From Hydractinia symbiolongicarpus (lineage: Eukaryota; Cnidaria; Hydrozoa; Anthoathecata; Hydractiniidae), in the NCBI RefSeq assembly GCF_029227915.1, contig NC_079879.1:4588001-4652000 (forward strand): 64,000 nt of DNA, in the 5' to 3' direction. The position numbers and the translations under genes are program-made. The notes under the pieces were generated by a model. The model did not search any database. It was not told the origin of the DNA and saw only the letters and a list, made by a program, of their open reading frames with translations. Of this stretch, positions 35,334-41,486 are shown piece after piece (positions within the stretch are counted from its first letter, which is position 1; every line of letters starts with the position of its first letter).

Positions 35334-35957
35334 ATGATAGAATATATCAATTTCATAATACTAGTACTAATACTAGTAGTAGTACTTAGTTTTTGCTTTT
35401 TTTGTGTTAAAAAATACCTATCGCTATTGAAAATGGCTGAAACTGCAATTGACAACTTAATTTTTATTCAGGGTCCTACACCCGATGATGGCAAGAGGCA
35501 AAAATTGCTCGAGTGTGTGTTAACCGGAAATAGCAAGCTATACCTGGGTAAAATGTATACGGACGAGCAAATTCAAAAGCTCAAAGATGAAGAGGTAAAG
35601 AAACTCTTTAGTATCTATGAAGCTAAACTATCAGGTCAAATGGTGAAGTCTTTGGGGCAATCAATCATTCACATGTATTCCATGGGGGCCTGTACAGTCT
35701 TAGGAATAAACAATCAAGATGCATTGAGAGATGACCTGGAGAATGACCCATTCCTAAACTCCGCCCTTCAAAGGTTCACGTGCGATTTGTATTATAGATT
35801 CGGCTCATTCTTATCACCAATCAGTGTGGGTCTAATTACAGGTAGGCATTATATCGCTGGAAGAAATTTAAACGCAAATAATAATATAGATATAGATATA
35901 GATAATAAAGATGTCAGAGGAACAGACTCCTATTCAGGTGACAACGAAGAACCCTAA
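35334..35957 (+). CDS. Polinton membrane protein, 207 aa, unknown function
   Basis: The ATG lies directly after the 33 bp tandem repeat. Residues 5-27 form a strong transmembrane or signal-anchor segment (FIILVLILVVVLSFCFFCV), followed by a soluble helical domain (KRQKLLECVLTG, KLKDEEVKKL). An internal ATG (MAETAIDN, residue 34) would give a soluble form. The C-terminus is Asn/Asp-rich (NIDIDIDNK), encoded by a GATATA microsatellite. It overlaps the next gene by 47 bp in another frame. I do not recognise the family, although a similar protein seems frequent in cnidarian Polintons. A virion membrane or scaffold role is speculation. Confidence 0.7.
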   Translation: MIEYINFIILVLILVVVLSFCFFCVKKYLSLLKMAETAIDNLIFIQGPTPDDGKRQKLLECVLTGNSKLYLGKMYTDEQIQKLKDEEVKKLFSIYEAKLSGQMVKSLGQSIIHMYSMGACTVLGINNQDALRDDLENDPFLNSALQRFTCDLYYRFGSFLSPISVGLITGRHYIAGRNLNANNNIDIDIDNKDVRGTDSYSGDNEEP

Positions 35958-36327
35958 AAAGGTTGAATCTGGTAAGAGGTTGGCGGAATACAACCGTAAA
36001 AAGAGGGAGGAATATAAAAAATGGCTCATGGCACAGAATCAAGCACAGCCTACGCCTCAAGCACAAACACAGCCGACACCTCAAGCACAAACACAGCCCG
36101 AAGATTCAAATGATATTGTAATAGATTTGGATTCTATGACCGAAGGCCCTAAACCAGATGGAGGGCCCATGAACTACACAATAATGGGTGGTGGTGTGAT
36201 AGTTATGCTACTAATTGGAGCGTTGGTGGTCTATAAAAATAAGGACAAAAATATTAAGGTGAAGGGTACCCCACCACCCTCCGATCCTAAAAAAACCGTG
36301 AGAATAAGTAAACTTGAAATGGAATAA
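35911..36327 (+). CDS. Polinton single-pass membrane protein with TPQAQTQ repeat, 138 aa
   Basis: The basic N-terminal third (KKVESGKRLAEYNRKKREEYKKW) leads into a repetitive TPQAQTQ stretch (residues 47-63). An acidic linker follows, then one hydrophobic segment near 90-110 (MGGGVIVMLLIGALVVY) with a basic tail. No signal peptide. It overlaps the preceding gene by 47 bp. A perfect 18 bp palindrome follows the stop. Function unknown. Confidence 0.7.
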   Translation: MSEEQTPIQVTTKNPKKVESGKRLAEYNRKKREEYKKWLMAQNQAQPTPQAQTQPTPQAQTQPEDSNDIVIDLDSMTEGPKPDGGPMNYTIMGGGVIVMLLIGALVVYKNKDKNIKVKGTPPPSDPKKTVRISKLEME

Positions 36328-36331
36328 AGGG

Positions 36332-36349
36332 ATAATATCGCGATATTAT
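36332..36349. promoter_or_regulatory. 18 bp perfect palindrome between small genes
   Basis: ATAATATCGCGATATTAT is its own reverse complement. It lies 4 nt after the 138 aa stop and 20 nt before the next ATG. It has no loop, so a dimeric protein-binding site is as likely as an RNA signal. Confidence 0.45.
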
Positions 36350-36368
36350 AATCTCGAAGTATATAAAC

Positions 36369-36596
36369 ATGGATAAGAAAAGTATAGTCAACGATATTTA
36401 TAAGGCATCGGTCGTATGCGTTTTCGCTGTAGGCTATTCAATGCTCGGGAAAAAGGTATTAAAAATGACACCACCCTCAATTCAGAAGTTTGACCTGGAA
36501 GATACAGGAAAGCTTGTAGCCATAGTCGCCGCAAGTGAGATGACAAGAGAATATCTAGTTAAGCAAAAAATTATACCTGAAACTATAAATATATAA
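36369..36596 (+). CDS. Small Polinton protein, 75 aa, one membrane segment
   Basis: Residues 10-28 are hydrophobic (YKASVVCVFAVGYSMLGKKV); a short amphipathic tail follows. The start is preceded directly by AGTATATAAAC, the same TATATAAACATGG context as the gene at 36776. No family recognised. Confidence 0.6.
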   Translation: MDKKSIVNDIYKASVVCVFAVGYSMLGKKVLKMTPPSIQKFDLEDTGKLVAIVAASEMTREYLVKQKIIPETINI

Positions 36597-36745
36597 TGTT
36601 GCGAATACTGGAATGGTTGGTCTGGGTTTTATATCGACGTAAGAAAGTTGAGAGTATTTTACCCAAGGTGGAATACACGGAGGTGGATACCGAGGTCATA
36701 GACGACTCTGATGTCATAGACTCCGAGGCTATCGTATTAAAATAA
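36596..36745 (+). CDS. Very small Polinton protein, 49 aa
   Basis: The ATG shares its A with the preceding TAA stop (TAATG), typical of coupled viral genes. It begins MLRILEWLVWVLYRRKK, a short hydrophobic helix with basic flank, then an acidic tail (EVDTEVIDDSDVIDSEA). Too short for most ORF callers; called for its start context, position inside a tight gene block and strongly biased composition. Function unknown. Confidence 0.5.
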   Translation: MLRILEWLVWVLYRRKKVESILPKVEYTEVDTEVIDDSDVIDSEAIVLK

Positions 36746-36775
36746 CGCCACTATATTATACCGGATTATATAAAC

Positions 36776-37201
36776 ATGGCTTCAATTGCAATGATGTTGG
36801 GAGGTGCCTTCGCGAACGCTTTGGCCTTCACCGGATCAAGCTACCTCTTTTCAAGTTTATCAAAGGATAGGATAGATAAGGAACGGAAGCGGCATGATCT
36901 AGCCATAGAACAACTGCAGAAGGCTCAGGTTATATGGCAACGTAAAAGACAGGAGAGGGTTGACTTTATCAATAAGCAGCTCAGACTTGAGAAGAAGGCC
37001 GAGGGTAAATTCACGGAGCTGGATGACGCGATGCGGGAATATAAAAAAGTATTTGGAGGATCACCTCTCACAGATATTCCGCGCAAACCCGTATTGAGCG
37101 ACTTTTATACACCCAGCAATGACCAGCATGAGAGGGAATTGGCATTTATCGCGCTAAGCATGATTGGTGTCGGGAGTGCCGTGTGGTATTTCGAAAAATA
37201 G
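36776..37201 (+). CDS. Polinton coiled-coil membrane protein, 141 aa
   Basis: The N-terminus is hydrophobic and Gly/Ala-rich (MASIAMMLGGAFANALAFTG). Residues 30-90 form a long charged helix likely to be coiled coil (KDRIDKERKRHDLAIEQLQK). A proline-containing hinge (PRKPVLSDFYTP) follows, then a C-terminal hydrophobic segment (LAFIALSMIGVGSAVWYF). I recall close relatives in cnidarian Polintons, always unannotated. It is the last rightward gene of its block; it converges on the minus-strand gene at 37256 with a hairpin between. Confidence 0.75.
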   Translation: MASIAMMLGGAFANALAFTGSSYLFSSLSKDRIDKERKRHDLAIEQLQKAQVIWQRKRQERVDFINKQLRLEKKAEGKFTELDDAMREYKKVFGGSPLTDIPRKPVLSDFYTPSNDQHERELAFIALSMIGVGSAVWYFEK

Positions 37202-37218
37202 TACCATGCCGCGGGTAT

Positions 37219-37243
37219 TATGTTACATGTGTCATGTAACATA
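37219..37243. terminator. DNA hairpin 3 (11 bp perfect stem) between convergent genes
   Basis: TATGTTACATG (37219-37229) pairs with CATGTAACATA (37233-37243), loop TGT. It lies between the stop codons of the plus-strand 141 aa gene (37201) and the minus-strand 425 aa gene (37256), so it could end both transcripts. Confidence 0.65.
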
Positions 37244-37255
37244 TATTCAATATCA

Positions 37256-38533
37256 CTAACGCTTTGTAACCATGTAGGTGTATACCAGACCTCCGATTCC
37301 AACTATCAAAGCCCAAAGGTTTTGACTCAACCAACCAACGGCCTCCTTTGCTCTATTTAGGATCCACGATACGATGGATCCAATTATACCAGGTAGTGAT
37401 GCGGCTGCGGCACCGGCTAATCTACCCAGGAGAGATCCCAGCGCGCTCAGCTTGTTCTTTATCCATTCCCTCGCACCACCTTCGGTTTTTTCATGATTTT
37501 TTGTATTACCGGTGGATGACCCCCCACCCCCAGGCGTCAAAGTTTCAACTAGAAGGCCGATAACCATACCAAATGCCGTTAGTACACTGACGATGGTGAT
37601 ACCCTGCTCACGGAATAGCGTTTGTATCTTTTCACCCAATGTAGTTTCTTTGTCAAGTACTTTTGTAATCGTCTCCCTGATGCTTTTTATTTGACTGTTA
37701 AGTTTACCTTTGAGAATATCGATAATCTCTTGCCGGCCTTTCAACTCATTTTGCAAACCTTTCAACCTTTCTTTCGCTTCATTTTGTTGTTCCTCGGTCA
37801 TATTTGGTGTGTTTACCATCTCTTCCAACTTGTTTTTTTCTCTGTCAATATGCTGTTCGAGCTGAACCTTTTTTGCAACTTCATCCTGAAGACTTCCTCT
37901 TATGTTTCTCAATGATCTATCCAATCCTAGCAATTCACGCATAGGATATTCAAATAGATCACCAGTCTGGGTTGCTTCATGGTCTACAGATTGTTTGACC
38001 AATGAAATTAAATCTTCCGTACTGTTTACCACATCCCCGGATATAGTTTCTAATTCTACATCACTTGCTGTTGTTATTTTAGATGACGAGGGTAATTCTT
38101 CTTGTATTTTGTTTAGCTTAGCAGCTTGTCGGGCTGTAATCTTACCTTTTGGTATGTCAAAGCCTAAATTACGCAGCCTTATCTTGCCTAATATATCTGA
38201 TATAGTACCGGTGGCCCTTAGTCTTCCATTGTTTGTCAAAGGTTCGTTTTTATCTCTGTAGTATAATTCACCATCCTTAATTTCAAAAAGGTCTGTATGT
38301 AGCACCTCAGGTTTTGACAGGGATCCTTCAGATAATCTATCATACAACACATCAACCATTTCCCGCAAAAATCTGGTACGTTGAGTGGAGCCTCCTCCGA
38401 ATGATGTCTCCTTTTCATCAGGTGTGTGTATCTGTACCCGTGTGCGTTCCTTCGGTACCAGAGGTGTGGAGTCATCGGTACCCTCGTCGGGTTGACCATG
38501 GTCACCAAACGGATCAATATCAATGTCCGCCAT
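37256..38533 (-). CDS. Large Polinton coiled-coil/membrane protein, 425 aa
   Basis: I take the ATG of MADIDIDPFGDHGQ (38533). The open frame extends to 38773, but that extension overlaps the divergent neighbour's coding region. The N-terminal ~100 residues are acidic and polar. A predicted coiled coil spans about 215-305 (KKVQLEQHIDREKNKLEEM and a continuation). Next comes the box KVLDKETTLGEKIQTLFREQ, then a hydrophobic stretch (GITIVSVLTAFGMVIGLLV), a Gly-rich linker, and a C-terminal Ala/Gly-rich hydrophobic region ending VYTYMVTKR. I recall this box in many cnidarian Polintons, uncharacterised. Topology suggests a membrane-spanning structural or membrane-active protein; that is inference. 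Confidence 0.78.
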   Translation of the reverse strand: MADIDIDPFGDHGQPDEGTDDSTPLVPKERTRVQIHTPDEKETSFGGGSTQRTRFLREMVDVLYDRLSEGSLSKPEVLHTDLFEIKDGELYYRDKNEPLTNNGRLRATGTISDILGKIRLRNLGFDIPKGKITARQAAKLNKIQEELPSSSKITTASDVELETISGDVVNSTEDLISLVKQSVDHEATQTGDLFEYPMRELLGLDRSLRNIRGSLQDEVAKKVQLEQHIDREKNKLEEMVNTPNMTEEQQNEAKERLKGLQNELKGRQEIIDILKGKLNSQIKSIRETITKVLDKETTLGEKIQTLFREQGITIVSVLTAFGMVIGLLVETLTPGGGGSSTGNTKNHEKTEGGAREWIKNKLSALGSLLGRLAGAAAASLPGIIGSIVSWILNRAKEAVGWLSQNLWALIVGIGGLVYTYMVTKR

Positions 38534-38573
38534 TATTTTATTTAAAGGATAGTTTTTTCCTAATATAATAGAA
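38534..38573. promoter_or_regulatory. Compact divergent promoter, 40 bp
   Basis: Lies between the ATGs of the leftward 425 aa gene and the rightward 161 aa gene. It contains CTAATATAATA toward the right (shared with 32659-32669) and TTTAAATAAAATA toward the left. Confidence 0.5.
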
Positions 38574-39059
38574 ATGGCAGAGAGTTCTAGTACCAGAGAA
38601 GAAGCGTTTAAAACAGATATATCCAATTCCCAACTTGATGAGCTGGTGAAATTACGAGGTAAGTTCCAAGACAGGATACACGAACACTGGAGATCTCTGA
38701 TCATATGGTCGATTCTGGAGGGATTATCCGGAACCGCAGCAATTACCGGCTCGATAGCGACCACGGTGACCATTATTAGAAATTTGGGCGGTACCCATGA
38801 AAATTACATGCGGAATTCGGGTATGTGTCTATTGGGCTCGGCTTCCTATGCGGTTACCGCCCAATATGTTAGGACATATCGGGAGAAACTTATCAAATTA
38901 AGAGCCGCATATCGCGTTGTACAAAATGCCATCGATGTTTTCGATAAAACGCTACTCTGGCACACTCGGATCTGTAGAGCCGATTTTGAGAATTTGTGTG
39001 ATACGTATCATAGAACTCTCAAGGATCTGGATAAACTGGATATAGGTTATTTAGAGTAA
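38574..39059 (+). CDS. Polinton membrane protein, 161 aa, paralogue A
   Basis: N-terminal SQLDELVKLRGKFQDRI helix, then a hydrophobic hairpin of about 70 residues (GLSGTAAITGSIATTVTII, GMCLLGSASYAVTAQYV). A basic turn YREKLIKLRAAY and a soluble C-terminal helix pair (NAIDVFDKTL, FENLCDTYHRTLKDLDKL) follow. The neighbour at 39087 has the same order and matching positions (SQLGELRKLRDKF, YRSKLDKVMKLYDVATSAIAVFENS, FQTLSGIYYEALDKM), so the two arose by duplication. The hairpin and helices loosely recall pore-forming or membrane-associated proteins; no named family. Confidence 0.72.
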   Translation: MAESSSTREEAFKTDISNSQLDELVKLRGKFQDRIHEHWRSLIIWSILEGLSGTAAITGSIATTVTIIRNLGGTHENYMRNSGMCLLGSASYAVTAQYVRTYREKLIKLRAAYRVVQNAIDVFDKTLLWHTRICRADFENLCDTYHRTLKDLDKLDIGYLE

Positions 39060-39086
39060 AGTTTTTTTCTTTGTAGTAACCACACA

Positions 39087-39674
39087 ATGGCAGAGATTTA
39101 TCCGAAGCTACCCACGGCTCCCGAGTATTCGAGCGAGCAGGACAAGTTTAATACTAATACTGTGAACTCTCAACTTGGGGAGCTTAGAAAATTACGCGAT
39201 AAGTTCAATACAAAATATGAGAAATATAACAAGACGCTACACAGACTGGTGCTTTTAAATGCCAGCGCGACGGCCCTAACCGTCGCTTCGGGCATAGGTT
39301 CGGTGGTAACCGGTGCTACGCTCATCGGAATCCCCGCTTCCGTCGGATTGGGAGCCGTAGCACTGTCCGGAACCATTTTCACGGGATCCGTCATGGCTCT
39401 GATTAAAAGATATCGGAGCAAACTTGACAAGGTCATGAAATTATATGATGTTGCGACGTCCGCCATCGCCGTGTTTGAAAACTCCGTCTCGCGGGCTCTG
39501 AATAATGACGACATTAGTCACATTGAATTTCAAACCCTGAGCGGTATATACTACGAAGCTCTGGACAAGATGACGAAAACCGACAGAAAGATGGAGAGCG
39601 AAACTCGCAACCAGTTTGAAAAAAGTCTAATGGACCAGGTTCAAAGCCTCAGAAGGACCGTAAATCAAGGTTAG
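39087..39674 (+). CDS. Polinton membrane protein, 195 aa, paralogue B
   Basis: Starts 27 bp after paralogue A. The N-terminal YPKLPTAPEY leader is a short proline-rich stretch that could be a late-domain-like or targeting motif. Its glycine-rich hydrophobic hairpin (VASGIGSVVTGATLIGIP, VGLGAVALSGTIFTGSVM) is longer and more Gly-rich than in paralogue A. The C-terminal helix is charged (RNQFEKSLMDQVQSLRR). It is less AT-rich than most of the element. It converges on the integrase gene. Confidence 0.72.
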   Translation: MAEIYPKLPTAPEYSSEQDKFNTNTVNSQLGELRKLRDKFNTKYEKYNKTLHRLVLLNASATALTVASGIGSVVTGATLIGIPASVGLGAVALSGTIFTGSVMALIKRYRSKLDKVMKLYDVATSAIAVFENSVSRALNNDDISHIEFQTLSGIYYEALDKMTKTDRKMESETRNQFEKSLMDQVQSLRRTVNQG

Positions 39675-39707
39675 TGATGTGCGCATGTACACCGCTCGCA
39701 TATTTCG

Positions 39708-39722
39708 TGTGGTACGATAAAA
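39708..39722 (+). repeat. 15 bp direct repeat flanking the integrase gene, copy 1
   Basis: TGTGGTACGATAAAA here recurs exactly at 40889-40903, on the other side of the integrase gene. The two copies bracket the gene in direct orientation. Confidence 0.6.
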
Positions 39723-39825
39723 ATTAATATTAAGGCGGTTTGTGACATTATGCGGCGCGATCGCCCCCCCAAGACTGAGCCATAGCGGCCCTATCTGCCG
39801 ACCGACCCGCGCGATCCCCGGCATC

Positions 39826-39850
39826 ATCTTTACCTGTTTCTGGTAAAGAT
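39826..39850. terminator. DNA hairpin 4 (9 bp perfect stem) between convergent genes
   Basis: ATCTTTACC (39826-39834) pairs with GGTAAAGAT (39842-39850), 7 nt loop. It lies between the stop of paralogue B (39674) and the integrase stop (39864), nearer the latter. Its first eight stem bases equal those of hairpin 1. Confidence 0.6.
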
Positions 39851-39863
39851 ATCGTCCCCTTTT

Positions 39864-40841
39864 TCACCAACCTTGCACATAATCAGGAGGTAATTCTGTA
39901 TCTTCAGGTGTTAACATCAATTCCTCTTTTACAAAAGCCCGTCCGGGTCCGTCTTGAACATAGTACATTGCACGGTTACCAGGTTGCGCTATTACCTCAC
40001 GCAATCTATATGTGTTTTTCGACCATATTCTATCGGTTGCCCGTCTCCGCCCATCATCATGCTCTTCACCGGGTTGTAGTAGATATCTATACAGGCCATC
40101 TTTAGGTAATTCTACTTCGGGTGGATAGCTCTCTTGATTAACCAAAGGCACCTCTTTCATTATAATAGCATCTTTTGGTTTCATACCAATCATCTGCGTC
40201 TTTGTATCGTTTAGCCTATCAATCAGTTTATACAGATGCTTAACCCATGTAGATGATACCTTTTCCGAATCATTCAGTTCTTGAGCATCTTGTATTTTGA
40301 ATAAATTTTCCGCAAGTATCTTGTTCAACGCCTCAACAAAAGCTGTGTGCGTATGCTTATATTTTGTAGTCGCCCTTTTAATTTCAACCTTATGCTTCTC
40401 CAACAGCTTTGATACATCTGCCTTGAATTCTGAACCGTTATCACATTGGAAAGTTTTCGGATAAGTTAATGGTCCTGCCTTGTAGATGTCCTCAATCATA
40501 GCGGCAACCTCTTTGGCTTTCTTAGTCCTCAAAGGTCGGGCTACCTTGTATCTGGAAGCAGCATCGATTCCCGACAAAATGTACTTATATTTATTACCAT
40601 ACAGTATGTCACCGGGCATGTACAATAAATCGAATTGATGTAAATCATTAGGGGTGGTAACTTCATAATGTGGTCTTTCAACATGTTTTGGGGCGGGTAA
40701 ATGTACTTGCCAAAATGCTTGCTTTGATAGCCACTTCTTAATCTCCTTTGGCCCGAAGCCGAATCCTCTTAAGCTCTGAACAGCCTTTTGTCCTTTCCAT
40801 AAATTTTGAGGTTGATAGTAAGTCTCTTGAAGTTTTGACAT
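39864..40841 (-). CDS. Polinton integrase (retroviral-type, DDx35E), 325 aa
   Basis: Catalyses insertion of the linear element. The N-terminal helix-rich part (YYQPQNLWKGQKAVQSL, KEIKKWLSKQ) resembles Polinton integrases, which lack a clear HHCC finger here. The catalytic core has D71 (LHQFDLLYM), D134 (FQCDNGSEF) and E170 (AFVEALNKIL), with exactly 35 residues between the last two. The C-terminal part (DRIWSKNTYRLREV then VKEELMLTP) looks like the small barrel or chromo-like tail. Length and motifs are complete; no defect is seen. It is alone on the minus strand, with a hairpin after its stop and AT-rich tracts (AATAAATAAAACATG) at its start. Confidence 0.93.
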   Translation of the reverse strand: MSKLQETYYQPQNLWKGQKAVQSLRGFGFGPKEIKKWLSKQAFWQVHLPAPKHVERPHYEVTTPNDLHQFDLLYMPGDILYGNKYKYILSGIDAASRYKVARPLRTKKAKEVAAMIEDIYKAGPLTYPKTFQCDNGSEFKADVSKLLEKHKVEIKRATTKYKHTHTAFVEALNKILAENLFKIQDAQELNDSEKVSSTWVKHLYKLIDRLNDTKTQMIGMKPKDAIIMKEVPLVNQESYPPEVELPKDGLYRYLLQPGEEHDDGRRRATDRIWSKNTYRLREVIAQPGNRAMYYVQDGPGRAFVKEELMLTPEDTELPPDYVQGW

Positions 40842-40937
40842 GTTTTATTTATTTATGCACACCTTTATTTATCTCCTTTTTGTTATGATGTGGTACGATA
40901 AAAGTGCTTAAAGTTTTTATATTTATTATATATTAAG
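40842..40937. promoter_or_regulatory. Divergent promoter between integrase and SAP-like gene
   Basis: 96 bp, AT-rich, with TTATTATATATTAAG directly before the right ATG and ATAAATAAATAAAAC before the left ATG. Contains the second copy (40889-40903) of the TGTGGTACGATAAAA repeat. Confidence 0.5.
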
Positions 40938-41207
40938 ATGTCAGACATGAATACCACACCGGATTATAAATTGATGAAACTGAGAGAGTTGCGAGAGGTT
41001 GCTAAATCCCGCGGAATTAAGTATATCGTGGGTATGAGAAAGGCTAAACTGGTTGAGGTGATTGAGAAGAATGATCTCGACCCATCCTACACCATCGATC
41101 TGGATACCAAGAGAGAATGGTATGGATACTGTACCAACTGGAGGGCGAACAACAGGGAGGCGTATCTGAAATGTCAAAAACGTTATAACGACAAGAGACC
41201 TAAGTGA
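40938..41207 (+). CDS. SAP-like DNA-binding small protein, 89 aa
   Basis: Residues 13-45 (MKLRELREVAKSRGI then MRKAKLVEVIEKND) fit a SAP/Rho-N helix-extended-helix motif, which binds DNA. The rest is basic with two cysteines and Trp/Tyr (YGYCTNWRANNREA). The same motif opens the polymerase encoded just downstream (VELRALARERGL then LRKADLIELL). A shared DNA target such as the element ends, or an origin from a duplicated polymerase N-terminus, is plausible. It is followed by hairpin 5. Confidence 0.75.
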   Translation: MSDMNTTPDYKLMKLRELREVAKSRGIKYIVGMRKAKLVEVIEKNDLDPSYTIDLDTKREWYGYCTNWRANNREAYLKCQKRYNDKRPK

Positions 41208-41217
41208 TTGGGCATTT

Positions 41218-41241
41218 TTTGTTACTCGGACGGGTAACAAA
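41218..41241. terminator. DNA hairpin 5 after the SAP-like gene
   Basis: TTTGTTAC (41218-41225) pairs with GTAACAAA (41234-41241), 8 nt loop, 10 nt after the stop. The TTTGTTAC stem is also part of hairpin 2. Confidence 0.6.
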
Positions 41242-41486
41242 TGTGATTCACGACCCTCGAGGTGCCAATGGGTGGGTACCCATGGTGTATCGATGTATGT
41301 ATCACAAAGCGTGTTTTACTACAATTTAGCATGGTGGTTGCCCCACAAACTAGGACACTCACGACCCTCCAACACGGTTTACGATTTATAAAAATGGCTT
41401 AAAGATTACAAAATCGTATATCACCTTAAAGATCCACAGATCGTATATCACCTTAAAGATCCACAGATCGTATATCATAACCAAGC
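41242..41486 (+). promoter_or_regulatory. Polymerase upstream region with 27 bp tandem repeat
   Basis: ATCGTATATCACCTTAAAGA with seven further bases forms a 27 bp unit, present twice in full (41413-41439 and 41440-41466) and once in part (41467-41477). It ends 9 nt before the polymerase ATG. GGTGGGTACCCATGG lies near 41269. Probably the polymerase promoter. Confidence 0.55.

Noticed and set aside
35334-35957. Adenovirus-type protease identity for the 207 aa Polinton gene
   Set aside because: No His-Trp or catalytic Cys context; it has an N-terminal membrane anchor instead.
38534-38773. N-terminal extension (80 codons) of the 425 aa minus-strand Polinton gene
   Set aside because: It overlaps the coding start of the divergent 161 aa gene and begins at a non-ATG codon; the ATG at 38533 has the expected AT-rich leader.
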